Part shown: positions 45,401 to 54,389 of the stretch, in pieces
Layout of the letters: the number at the start of each line of letters is the position of its first letter
How positions within the stretch are numbered: position 1 is the first letter of the stretch
Source: Brienomyrus brachyistius
Taxonomy: Eukaryota > Chordata > Actinopteri > Osteoglossiformes > Mormyridae
Length of the DNA stretch: 64,000 nucleotides
Reading direction: 5' to 3'
NCBI RefSeq assembly: GCF_023856365.1
Contig: NC_064543.1
Span: 3,679,952-3,743,951 of the forward strand
The notes under the pieces: generated by a model
What the model was told of the DNA's origin: nothing
Database searches by the model: none
What the model saw: only the letters and a program-made list of their open reading frames with translations
Program-made: the position numbers and the translations under genes

Positions 45401-48400
45401 TCAAGGTCAGCACCTCACATTCCTGCAGCGCATGAGGCAGCGATGTGCCCAGCTAGTGGAGCTAGAGTAAGTGCGGGTTAAGATGGAGTTTGGTGGAGGT
45501 ACAGCGTTGCCTGCTGTTCTTCTGTGTGCCGCCTCCTTTTAGGTTCCATGCCTCGTGTCCTGTGTCAAAGGTGGACATTTCAGGTCCAGAAAATTAAAAT
45601 CCAAACCAAGACTTTGTTTCAACCATCCAGTTGAGTATAAAGAGTCACAGTCACAGAGACTCCACTGGTTGGTTGAAACAAAATCCTGATCTGGATCTGT
45701 ACTTTCTGGACCTGAACTTTCCACCTCTATCTGGTGTTGCCAGTATACAGTAGGCTCCTGGCCCTTCCTGACCTAGAAATTCAAAAAGCAGCCCCTAGAT
45801 AGACAAAAATGCATTATATTTGGCCGCAGGTGTAAATGTCAGTGTTGTTCCATGCTCTTATGTAATGTTATGCAATCAGTCTAAGTTTGTAAACAAAAGA
45901 AAAAAATTTGAACATATTTTTTTTTCGTCTTTTGTCAAGTTTGTCCCAGAATGATATTGGTATAGAAGGGGCAGAGACTCTGTCATCCCTTCTTCCCGAT
46001 TTGCAGAATCTCAGAAAGCTCAGGTGAGTGATGCCAGGAAGGGAGTTACCAAACAGTGTCGACACACTCCTCTGTTCTGGGAATATACAGTGAACATGTA
46101 GAATCCTTATTTAGATGTGATATTGTGGCAGATGGTACATGCAACATGAGGGTATTAACAGGATCTGGCTCACATATCTGACTCAGGCAGACAAATTACA
46201 TTCAGCAAAAAAAAAGAAGCTTTATTTGGGAATTATGAATGTACACTCCGTGTACTGCAGGCGGCAACTGCAGTCCAATCTAATAAATATTTAGGTTTGC
46301 GTCCCATGTCTACATCACACCAGGCACACAATAAACATTTAAATGTATAAGGATGTAGTACTATAGTACGTAGTATTATGTGATAGGAAGACCTCATCTA
46401 GAACACTGCGTATAACTTTGCTTAAGAGTGAAGTCGGCAAAGTGCAAAGAAAGTGAGCCGTGCTACAACTGGTACTACTGAAGGATCAGACAATGGTGAT
46501 TAACCAGCTTGCACTAATCAGCAGCCCCGGTGGTTACAGTACTGTGTACAGTACAGTACTGTAGTGATTCATGAACACGGGGCTGCAAATAGAAATGACG
46601 TTGTCACCAATTCAGATAAGAACAAATGAAAAGGTGTAAAGGGTGGTACGGCGGCGGGGTGGAGTGAGTAATCTACTCTGCTTAGATGGGGGGAATGGGG
46701 TCAGGATGTTTTTGCGGTGCGGGATAAGGTGACGTATTGACCTCTGTGTATCTGCCCTCAGGCTTGAGTACAAAGAGGCGGTTCCAGATCAAATTCGGGT
46801 CCTAACCGTTGGCTTGTCTCGGTCTGCTAGTCTGGAGGATCTGAGGTGAATAGTTATACTGATTTCTACATCACTATTAGAATAGTAATCGTATGGACTG
46901 GTTCATTTGTGTCCAGTAAAAACTGGTCCTGGTTTAATACTGCTGTCTCCCACCAGCTTGGTTCACCATGTGATTGACGACTACTCAGCTGCTGCCTTGG
47001 CAACAACACTACCAGGACTGCCACGACTCCGGGCCATCAAGTAATAGCTCCTCCCCTGCCGTGAATCGATTGGTCAGGTCACAGAAGGAACGTTACTACT
47101 CAGCCAATCGCAAAAAAAGAACAGGGTCTTTATTGACTTTTTTTGCCTTTATATTGTGTTTTAATTCTTTCCCTTCTCTTCAGTCTATCACACTGCTCAA
47201 ATCTGACCACTGTTGGGGCACGCCACCTTATAACTGGACTGACCAACTGCCGCTCTCTAGAGGATGTCAGGTGCGTCCGTCGGACTTCTCAGTTTCTGGG
47301 CGATGGATTAGCTGCTAATGCACTTAATTTTCTCACCAAACCATTTTAAAATGGTTTAACTGTGGCAAATTCCAACAGGAAAAAAAATGTCTTAATTAGT
47401 TAAGCATGCCCTTAATCACGTCAAGCAGAATCTCGCCATTCCATTGACCTGCCGTGAACATGGTATCCTCCTCTGTCCTCGTACTATCAGCCTGAAGGGT
47501 CTGCAGCTAGAGGAAGAGGCTCTGGTACAGCTGGCGTCTGAGCTCCCAAATATATCCTCTGTTAGACGACTCATGTGAGTACCGGTTATCCGCCTTCAGC
47601 TCCTGGCGCCAATATGATGAAAGATGGGCACCAAGAGAAGCTATTGTTGTGTTTTATCGCTGTTTGTTTGTTTGATTGATTATTTTTTTTTTTTTTTGTG
47701 AAATTATGTTTTTTTTGACAAATTCTTTGTCTTCTACCAAAGTTCTTATTTTAATTGAAGACTCGCTTCAGTCGGATGTTCATCATAATATTGAGTTTCC
47801 AACCAAAGTATTACTAAAAAAGTTACTTTGGGACACTCAACCTCATAAGTGGGACAGGAATACTGTACTTTGGAGTACAGTATGGAAGATGTGACTTTCA
47901 TGTGGGCTTAAATCTCTGCATTGTATAGTTACTCAGAAATAGAATGGACAAGGAGGTCAGAAGATACAGAATCCAGTTATATCACACTAAGATTATTTTC
48001 TCAGATCGGCTTTCTGCATCATGGATACATAGCTACAAATGTGTAATTCATCTGGACATCCCCCATGGTATCTTCTTTTTTGAGCTGACTGTGGTGCAGA
48101 TCAAAGTAAGCAGAAGACTGCTTGGTATGACAAGATCACAGTTCTTTCCAGACACTGTTCTCCAGTGTTGGAAAGTTTGTCCATGAGAATTTGCATCCTG
48201 TTACCCTGAGAATCACAAATATCTCTCATCCGGCTGATGTGAATTCAGTGTTAAAAAACTTTGGCCAACCAGAAACAGCAAATGAAGCAAAGAATCATCC
48301 AAGCTCTACACTTATAATAATGGGTGACCTTAGTGACAGAAACTTTGAAATTTCCCAGTTTTGCTTTCGCCTTTGCATACAGCTTTGGAAAAAAAAATAA

Positions 48401-51400
48401 TAAGAAGAATTCTGTGTATAAATAAAGAAACATAACATATAGACATGGTAACAAATTGTTGGGTGAATATGACGATTAACATGGTAAATATTGCAGTAGA
48501 AAGATTAATAAATAGGTATTGTCACAGTTAAATATTGATTCCATAATTTCAGTTGATCACCAGTCTGCTGAACAATAACAAAACAGGATGTGGCTGGTTC
48601 TTCACTTTTCTGACTTCCTCATTATTTGTGCCATTGTGTTAGCATGAACATGGGTGAGACCATTTACTAGAAGGGGCGAATTCCCTGAATTAGCTAAAAG
48701 GACTATCTATAGCTTAGCGCTATTTGTTCATGCCTCCCTCCCACCAACAACCAACAATGCAGTTGTGAGCCAAGTGAACAACCTAGGATGGGGTGTCAGG
48801 CCATCGCTGGGCACGCTCACGCACCATTCACTCACACATGCGTGCCTGCGGGCAATTTGGTACCTGCAGTTATCTTCAGCATGTTTTTGGAGTTTGGGGG
48901 AAACCGGAGTACCTGGCGGAAACCCCATGCTGCCCCAAGGAAAACATTCAAACTCCTCACATGTGGCAGAGACTTGATCCACCGCGTCACTGCGTCACCC
49001 CTCATAACCTACTTCTAACCTAACCGTAATCCTCTACCACAGCAAATTAAATTAGTATTAATTCCTTATTAGTGATATAGTGAAACATCTCACTGCTTCA
49101 CCCCTCGTCCTTCTTCTGTATCTGTCCAGGTTTTTATGTGTGCAGTGCATGGTTCATGTCATTTCATGTGCTGTTACTGACTATACACTGCAGTACGTTC
49201 TTTGCCTCCTGCACCAAACGAACCAGACAAAAAATCCCTTGACGAGCAGAAGGAGCCTCATCCTCAGCTCAAATTCTGCCTTATGTGCTTTGTTCGCAGC
49301 CTGAGTAAGATCGCCGTGGCAACAAGCAGCACTGATTCAGCAAGCGGAGCTGTTTTACTGTTGCTGAGGTCTTTGGAGCATTTTAGGAGGATTGAGGAGA
49401 TTGAGTGAGGACCTTTTTGTACAGACTCTGTATTCTTCATGTGCTGAGCGTCAAGCATTACCAATTTTCATTGGCTATGTATTTGCTGATAGGTATCATT
49501 GCTGTTGAACCTAATGAAAAGCATGTGAGGGGTAAAATGTCATGTGATCCATATTGCTACGTTTAACTCTTTAGTGTCCACTCTTTGAGCACCTGGCCCA
49601 GGCGAAACAATCTCTTCTTTTGCAGGTTGGATGAGATGTGGATGGGAGACAGAGGAATACAGGAGCTTGCCAAACATCTGCCTAATTGGACAGGGCTACG
49701 GCGGATCAGGTATGGCTGCCAGCAAGATGGTGTTAGCCAGGGTGCCGGACACTTCTACTTTGAGATGACTTGTCTTCCGCGATGTAGTCTAGAAATTAGC
49801 CTCATGTGCATAATGTATGTATTTATTTCCAAGATTCTTTCCACTGATGTGCACTTTCTGTACATTTAACACGTGCATGTTGTATATAACAACTGGACTG
49901 TATGTATGACAGCCGTTGACAACCATAGACCCTGTTTGCGTGAGCATATTTAGCCGATAAACCTGATTCTGCTTTAAATGAAACAGAATGACCCCAGACC
50001 CGCGATCCATGACCACCAGGACAAGGTGCTGCATTTTGACCCCGCTCCTCTGTTCCTGTCGCCCTCACAGCTTGTGCGAGAACAACATTGCGGATGGAGG
50101 AGGGGAGAAGCTGCTGGCGGCACTGACACACTGCACAGCCCTGGAGGAGATCATGTAAGAACAGACTCTGCGTGGGTGGGGCTGTGAAAATGCTCTTCTC
50201 ATTGGGCTAGGAAAGTTAAGGATGAGGTCCAGCCGTGCGTGATGTATGTGATTCGATGTCCATGCATGGCTCTAGTCTCACCGTACCATCCAAGGACTAA
50301 CTGCAGCCTTTTCTCTTAGTCTGTCTGGAAACATCCTGGCAGGTGGAAGTGCCACTCGTCTTAGTGAAGTTCTGCCTTCGATGACCTGCCTCAGAGTCCT
50401 GAAGTAGGTGTGGTTTGTTCTGGGGTGGAGGGGCCCTTATATAGCCTTTTCTTATTGGGCATTTTGTTTTGGCTTGTCCCATACTTGAATACAAACCTCT
50501 TCTTAGTGGAGCTTAATGCCAGGTCAATCCTTACCATGTATTTGTGTTTAGAGCAGGTGTGAGTACTGACTGTGACTCACTTATCAGCACCGCCTGTATC
50601 ATCTTTCTGTAACCTGAACATACTCATGCGCATCAAATATTATTGCATGTAGAAGTGATTCATATCCCAGGCCTGACTAAATCTATGTATTGTTATGTTC
50701 AGTCTTCAGCATAACCAAATCCAGGCAGCAGGAGGCACTGCTCTGGCAACTTACTTTCAAGCTTGTGGAAGTCTGACAGACATTAAGTAAGTGTTTGCGC
50801 TACTGAACTTGCACGTCTCTGCATTCTCCTGCCGCCCGCATCATCCCATCCTTTATGTCAGTCAGATTTTCTGAGTTGTTCCCATGTGTGGCGTCTGTTT
50901 AACAGCTTGTCTGGAAATCCGCTTGGGACAGAAGGCGCTGCAGCCTTGTCCTCCGTCCTGCCCCACATGCCATCATTAAGGAAATTACAGTAAGATATTT
51001 CGACCACGTCTGATGGCACGCAGATCTATGCACAATGTCCAGTTTAAGGGAACATCATAGCCTGTGAATAAATGAGCACATGTTTTTAAGGTGGTTTGAA
51101 AAAAATCACCGGTTCAACTGCAAAAAACATCCAGGGTATCCAGGATTATAGCGGTTACCTGCAGCTGATTTAGTGCTCAGTACAAGGCTGTCTGACCCAG
51201 GATAACTCTTTATCTGTTTGTCTTTGCATTGCAGTCTGGTCTCTGTTCACACTACTGAGCTCAGCAGCATAGCTGCTTGCCTGGAAAACTGTGCCTGTGC
51301 AGAGGATATCAGGTGAGGTGTGTGTGTAGGTGGGTGTGGGTGTGTGGGGTCCAGATATACCTTACCTCGTGGGGACCAAATGTCCCCACAATGTGATGAA

Positions 51401-52693
51401 TACCAATTTTTTTTACCTTATGGGAACCATATCTTTGTGCTCATTCATTTCTATGTGAAAAATGCTGATGCTAACCATGACAACCTTAAGGTCATCATGT
51501 TGGGATTAGAGTTTTCCCCGTAGAAATAAATGGAGAGTCCCCACAAAGATGCAATTACAAACCTGTGTGCGTGTACCTACGAATGTGTGTGATTTATGAG
51601 ATTACATAAAGGTATTAAACGTGCATGTGAGACAAAATGATAACAAGTAACTTGGCACCTCTTTAATATAGTTACCCTGTGGAGATTAACAGGAAGTGTC
51701 ATTAACAGTTTAAGGTAACAATAGCAAAATGTTTAAAAAGCGAGAATGTGACAGAGGAGAGGCAACAAAACAGTTTGATATAGAAGAAAAGGCTGCTTTG
51801 GGTGCAGAATCAGCTGCTTGCCTACTGCAGCATGTATGTTATAATCATACAGATCAGAGCATATCACCTAGGTAACATAAAAACCTATCAGATAAGTCAT
51901 CAGTCGTCTGCTTATATCTATATTCTTAAAAAAAAATTCTGGTCAGCTTGGCATGGAACGGCTTTGGAGATGATGTGGCCCTGAAGCTAGCTGAGGTCCT
52001 ACCCGTCTGCCAGAAGCTGAAGAGAGTAGAGTGAGTGCTGATCTTTACACAACCCGCGTTGTGTTTCACAGGATGAGACTGAGAACACAGCTGTCCGCGG
52101 GAGGAGCTGTGACAGACAGTTAGCTGTTGATAAGGTTTCAAATGTCATGTTTTACAGTTTGGAGTCTAATAAGATCAGTGTGGCTGGAGCAGAGGCACTG
52201 GCTGCCAGCTTGCAATCCTCCTCGTCCATCCAAGTGATCCGGTATCAGTATTTGCTTGTGTCGATGAGTGTTAGTGTATTATGTACACCAGTGTTTTCCA
52301 ACCTGGTTTTCAGGGACTCCCAGATAGTCCCCAAAGACCAGGTTGGGAAACACTGATGTAGACTGTGAGAGTGAGTGTGTGGATGTTACGTACTCTATGT
52401 GTGAGAGAAGGAGTGTGAGTATAAAAGGTTTAAATACCTAAATAATCACATTTTAAAATATTAATCTGCCAATAGAACCAACATTTTGGCTTATCAGTAA
52501 TCATCAAGGGAGGGGTTGGAAATCCTGATTATCATTAAGCCTAAAGTCAAAGCAAAGCCTTCGGAGATAAAGAAATTCAAACGTATCTGTGTTTGTATGT
52601 CTTAGGCTGTGGAAAAACAACATCTCCAGGGAAGAAGCACTGAGGCTGAGTGCAAAGGAACCACGGCTCAACTTTTCGCTAACATTACTTTGA
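26525..52693 (+). CDS. nlrc5: NLRC5, NLR-family MHC class I transactivator (complete)
   Basis: NLRC5 shuttles to the nucleus and, with the RFX/CREB/NF-Y enhanceosome, activates MHC class I genes. I resolved 47 coding exons (5502 nt, 1833 aa; human 1866). Coordinates: 26525-26819, 27037-27078, 27373-27438, 28737-30423, 33756-33839, 34149-34232, 34513-34596, 34726-34815, 34933-34992, 35147-35176, 36049-36132, 36452-36535, 36803-36892, 37183-37245, 37371-37415, 37603-37686, 38246-38329, 38688-38777, 39700-39747, 40038-40109, 40200-40283, 40823-40906, 41540-41623, 41737-41826, 42035-42100, 42236-42319, 42537-42620, 43152-43235, 43842-43928, 44086-44166, 44382-44423, 45383-45466, 45940-46023, 46762-46845, 46957-47040, 47184-47270, 47491-47574, 49300-49404, 49626-49709, 50071-50154, 50320-50403, 50703-50786, 50906-50989, 51235-51312, 51947-52030, 52158-52241 and 52606-52693. 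Order: death-fold-like N-terminus (1-98), basic patch LKQKRDRK, NACHT, LRR array. The end SIQVIRLWKNNISREEALRL then KEPRLNF matches the mammalian C-terminus closely. The short exons are the least certain calls, but all keep frame. Confidence 0.95.
28737..30423 (+). other. nlrc5: nlrc5 NACHT NTPase exon
   Basis: A single 1687-nt exon encodes residues about 135-697. The Walker A motif GPAGSGKT is intact (about residues 208-215). The Walker B region reads LIFDGYDEF (about 286-294), with the DGxDE signature of NACHT proteins. Following blocks such as GSSIMVTCRARDMFDLP (sensor region) and YFQGKTHCEHAVNVL, and FVHLTMQEFLGALHLM (winged-helix/NAD2 region), match NLR family order. Nothing is broken, so nucleotide binding should be possible. 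One very large NACHT exon is the rule for NLR genes. Confidence 0.93.
30628..31105. mobile_element. Tc1-like MITE with internal 34-bp tandem repeats
   Basis: The left end ATATGGCCAAAAGTAAATGG then ACACC is matched inverted by GGTGTCCAAATACTTCAGGC then CATAT on the right. This TATATGGCCAAAAGTAT end is shared by many fish Tc1/mariner-type MITEs. The interior contains a 34-bp unit repeated at 30686, 30720, 30754, 30788 and (partly) 30822. It lies in nlrc5 intron 4. Confidence 0.75.
31725..31945 (+). repeat. SINE family B, 3'-truncated
   Basis: It has the head CATGGTGCGGTGGTTCGGTG, the phrase CTCGCACCTCTGGGACC and the body TGTGTGGAGTTTGCTTGTTC, matching the copy at 42716. It lies in nlrc5 intron 4. 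Confidence 0.7.
33255..33455. repeat. TTCGTAAGT-bearing foldback repeat
   Basis: GTTCGTAACTTGAAATGTTCGT on the left faces a cluster of GAAAGTTCGTAAGTTG units on the right (about 33413-33458). The region between is non-coding. The pattern suggests a MITE whose end motif was locally amplified. Confidence 0.45.
35830..35978. mobile_element. Foldback MITE in nlrc5 intron 10
   Basis: Arms of about 67 bp (35830-35896 and 35912-35978) are inverted copies with few mismatches (GATGGGTCCAAGGAACTAGA against TCTAGTTGCTTGGACCCACC), around a 15-nt centre ACCAATCAGATGTCT. It ends 70 bp before the LRR exon at 36049. Confidence 0.8.
37118..37600 (+). other. nlrc5: nlrc5 short-exon region with GAT/GGT-rich intron
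   Basis: Two short coding exons (37183-37245, 63 nt, and 37371-37415, 45 nt) are followed by an intron with an imperfect purine-rich GATGATGGTGGT tract (about 37490-37585). A similar tract occurs before the exon at 42537. Confidence 0.6.
37688..37713. repeat. (TA)n microsatellite
   Basis: An uninterrupted TA run directly after the donor of the nlrc5 exon ending at 37686. Confidence 0.85.
38360..38560. mobile_element. Foldback MITE in nlrc5 intron 17
   Basis: AGCGGTTCTCAAACTCGGTC on the left is inverted as GACCGAGTTTGACAACCGCT on the right. Near-exact inner arms follow (GACCCACTGCCCTGCTTG against CAAGCAGGGCAGTGGGTC). Confidence 0.8.
39800..39995 (+). repeat. tRNA-derived SINE, family A
   Basis: The head GGGGCCAGCGGGCCTGTAAT with a B box (GGTCGGCAGTTCAAACCC) is followed by CTTCAGCAAGGTCTCTAACC and the tail AATTTCCCCACAGGGATCAG. 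Same family as 5222-5420. It lies in nlrc5 intron 19. Confidence 0.7.
40455..40512 (+). repeat. Two perfect 29-bp tandem copies
   Basis: The unit GTGAAGGTTTCGGTGGTATA plus ATGGTCTCT is present twice without mismatch (40455-40483 and 40484-40512) in nlrc5 intron 21. Part of the unit (GGTGGTATAATGGTCTC) resembles the D-arm of a eukaryotic tRNA. Confidence 0.85.
41050..41215 (+). repeat. SINE family B, degenerate
   Basis: GGCATGGTGGTGCAGAGTTA (A-box end) and AGTTAGGGGTTCAAACCCTG (B-box end) are spaced as in a tRNA head. It lies in nlrc5 intron 22. Confidence 0.6.
42400..42530 (+). repeat. Imperfect GATGATGGT repeat in nlrc5 intron 26
   Basis: An imperfect GATGATGGTAATG tract immediately precedes the LRR exon at 42537. 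Open in several frames but with no donor or acceptor of its own. Confidence 0.6.
42640..42712. repeat. 14-bp tandem repeat (CATGCAGACACACA)
   Basis: About four to five copies of a CATGCAGACACACA unit lie in nlrc5 intron 27, directly upstream of a SINE. Confidence 0.8.
42716..43110 (+). repeat. SINE family B, most complete copy
   Basis: The head TGGCATGGTGGTGCAGTGGT carries the A box and GGGACCCGGGTTCGAGTCTC the B box. The head is partly duplicated at 42716-42745. The body contains GTGTGGAGTTTGCATGTTCT, GGTTTCCCCCCACAGTCC and CAATGGGCTGGCCCCCCATC, and the tail is (ATGG)n at about 43085-43106. This is the reference for the other family B copies in the window. Confidence 0.85.
43256..43520 (+). 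repeat. Dispersed intronic repeat, copy 1
   Basis: It runs from GGTATACCTTACTTTATGGG through ACAATGTCCCCACAATGCAA to ATTACAAACCTGTGCGTGTG. It shares its whole layout with 51353-51575. Both are in nlrc5 introns. Confidence 0.7.
44655..44950 (+). repeat. SINE family B, diverged
   Basis: It has a tRNA-like head (GGGGTGCCACGGGGGCTCAA), body phrases CTCCTGCAGTCCAAAGACAT and GGCTAATTGGCGTCTATAAG, and a tail AAATAAATGG. It lies in nlrc5 intron 31. Confidence 0.6.
44961..45136. mobile_element. Foldback MITE, family F, copy 1
   Basis: Near-perfect arms (GTTTTTCCCAACCCAGTCC at left, GGACTGGGTTAAGAAACAC at right; AGCTCCCAGCCAATCAGG in the centre). The same element occurs at 61779-61950 and, shortened, at 52288-52356. 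Confidence 0.8.
45569..45727. mobile_element. Foldback MITE in nlrc5 intron 32
   Basis: GGTGGACATTTCAGGTCCAG at left pairs with CTGGACCTGAACTTTCCACC at right, and the arms continue with TTGTTTCAACCATCC against GGTTGGTTGAAACAA. Confidence 0.75.
47575..49299 (+). other. nlrc5: nlrc5 intron 37, longest intron in the LRR region
   Basis: This 1.7-kb intron contains poly-T stretches, an antisense SINE copy (about 48755-48985) and otherwise AT-rich sequence. I looked for a further 84-nt LRR exon in it and did not find one. The next exon (49300-49404, 105 nt) is 21 nt longer than the LRR standard. Confidence 0.55.
48755..48985 (-). repeat. SINE family B, antisense
   Basis: AGGATGGGGTGTCAGGCCAT, CACGCACCATTCACTCACAC and GGAAACCGGAGTACCTGGCG are the reverse complement of the family B body. 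It lies in nlrc5 intron 37. Confidence 0.7.
51353..51575 (+). repeat. Dispersed intronic repeat, copy 2
   Basis: ATATACCTTACCTCGTGGGG, AAATGTCCCCACAATGTGAT and ATTACAAACCTGTGTGCGTG are present in the same order and spacing as at 43256-43520. Confidence 0.7.
52288..52356. mobile_element. Foldback MITE, family F, shortened copy
   Basis: CAGTGTTTTCCAACCTGGTT pairs with GACCAGGTTGGGAAACACTG. It is a 69-bp remnant of the element at 44961-45136 and lies in the last nlrc5 intron. Confidence 0.75.
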
Positions 52694-53237
52694 ACATTTG
52701 AACCGTGTATGTCTGGTATAGCGTGAAAGTACAAAGAACACAACTTTTGAGCATTACTTGACTAAATTTCATATTGCACTGAGTAGTGAAGACCTCTGAA
52801 AGTCAGAGGGGATCCTGGGATTTGATATCTTGCATTTTCAATGGGGAACACGTATACTTGAAAATATACACCACAATGCAAACAGAACAGTCTTATTAAG
52901 CTGGGGAAGGGAGGAGTTTGCAGATTGGCTTTTAGACACGAATCAATGTCATATATAAATGATGGTTTTGAAACTTATGCTGAATATAATGTCTTTGGTT
53001 TGGGTTCATAAACAAGTTGAAACGCCTCATATATTTTTGAAGAAGTTTGCATCAACTAACTATTTCCGGGTAATAGGTGGATGATGTCTTAGATAAATAC
53101 TTTTAGTGTCTGCAGCTTTGAGTTACACGCGATTGAAGCTCCTCCCTCACTTCCTAGATCTGCACATTGTGTTCTCCATCATTTTCCGTATTTATTACAG
53201 GTGATCTGTGAACTTTTCATAAAGTGTACCTTGTTAT

Positions 53238-53243
53238 ATTAAA
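53238..53243 (+). terminator. nlrc5: Candidate nlrc5 poly(A) signal
   Basis: The variant signal ATTAAA lies 545 bases after the nlrc5 stop. No canonical AATAAA was seen in the intervening 3'UTR. The next AATAAA-like sequences are in the Tc1 relic region and beyond. Assignment is tentative. Confidence 0.4.
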
Positions 53244-53500
53244 TTGTGTCACCTTTTGTGAAGCTCATTTTTCAGTGTTTCATTGTCCCTCTAAATATTC
53301 ATAACCCTGACAGGGATGGACACCACACCCATGTGACATATGCAGCTACAATGTGCCAGGAGATGGCAGTACGGTCACATAATGGCAATGCAAATCTGAG
53401 GAGGCTTTATTTCCATGTTGTATTGGACCATGTTGTCACCTGACATCTCACTCTGCTTATTCGCAAAGTGTAAAGACTTGTGCTTCAGCTGACTTGGAGG

Positions 53501-53655
53501 TGTCCCACAAAGCAGGATTTCTAAGTTAGCCAGGTTAATTTAAGATAGAAGTCATGATTGTCCAATAGTAATGCTCCTTACCTAAACTCTTACTGGAGAA
53601 TCATGACTTCTAAGTTAAGCAAGCCACCTGTAAAATCCTGTTTTGTGGAACACCC
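53501..53655. mobile_element. Foldback MITE downstream of nlrc5
   Basis: TGTCCCACAAAGCAGGATTT on the left is matched inverted by AAATCCTGTTTTGTGGAACA. A second pair follows inside (AGAAGTCATGATTGTCC against GAGAATCATGACTTCT). Confidence 0.75.
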
Positions 53656-53759
53656 CCTTGGTGACGCTAAGATGCCCTGCAATAGGCTGGAATTACAGCT
53701 AGCATTTCATTGAATGAACTGTTATTCACCATGACCCTCATGTATTTAATAGATATGTG

Positions 53760-54388
53760 AAAGGGGCAGACAGAAGTTGTTGGTACCCTTAACAGCTCAT
53801 TTAAACAATTTCTCCTCAAAAGTGATGCAATTAAAAGCAATTCTGCAGTGTACACCTGCATGCCTTTAGTATATATTTGGATTATAAGACCATCTGCAAG
53901 CAGCTTCATGTTCCTGTTACCACAATTGCCAATATTATTCAAAGGTTCATGGGACTGTAGTCAACCTCCCAGGACGAGGAAATGCAACCCCGGGTTGATC
54001 AGAAGGATAGTGTGGATGCTAGAAAAAGAGCCAAAGAAACCATCCAAGACGATTCAAACTGAGCTCCACGGTCAAGGTGCGTCACCTTCTGATCTCACCA
54101 TTTGTCGCATTTTGAGCAATAATGGGCTCCATGGAAGAAGACCCAGGAGGGCTCCACTATTGGCAGAAAGCCAGAGTGGAATTCACCAAAATGCATGTTG
54201 ACGAGCCCCAAAGTTTCTGGGAGAATGTGCTTTGGACTGATGAGACAAAACTGGGGCTTCTTTTCAGTCGCATCAGCTCTATGTTTACTTGTGAAGTACA
54301 GAGATCGCTTGTTGGCAGTGGTTGCTGCAAAAGGTGGTGCCACGAAATATCAAATTAAGGGTACCGACTTTTTTGTCTGTGCCATTTG
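53760..54388 (+). pseudogene. Decayed, internally deleted Tc1-like transposon
   Basis: Terminal inverted repeats are visible: GTTGGTACCCTTAA at 53779-53792 and TTAAGGGTACCGAC at 54355-54368, with matching flanks GGGGCAGACAGAA and TTTTTTGTCTGTGCC. Between them lie transposase remnants in more than one frame: a helix-turn-helix part around 53990-54120 (KEPKKPSKTIQTEL) and a catalytic-domain part around 54160-54260 (FTKMHVDEPQSFWENVLWTD then ETK). A complete Tc1 element is about 1.6 kb, so about 1 kb is missing and frameshifts remain. It cannot encode an active transposase. Confidence 0.85.
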
Positions 54389-54389
54389 C

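Larger units (their letters stand above)
33756..52693 (+). other. nlrc5: nlrc5 leucine-rich-repeat array, 43 exons
   Basis: Forty-three exons encode residues about 697-1833 as ribonuclease-inhibitor-type LRRs (LxxLxLSxNxLxxxGxxxL). Twenty-five are exactly 84 nt, one 28-residue LRR each. All 42 internal ones are multiples of three, and each starts two bases into a codon. Blocks of 84-nt exons are followed by an 87/90-nt exon and then by short exons of 30-81 nt that do not fit the LRR consensus. Seven blocks are visible: 33756-35176, 36049-37415, 37603-40109, 40200-42100, 42236-44423, 45383-47270 and 47491-52693. The first exon of six of the seven begins with an L-x-x-C/G-x-L-like motif (LLNCTF, LSECDL, LQCTCI, LRNCTF, LVNCFL, LKGLQL). 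Confidence 0.88.
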
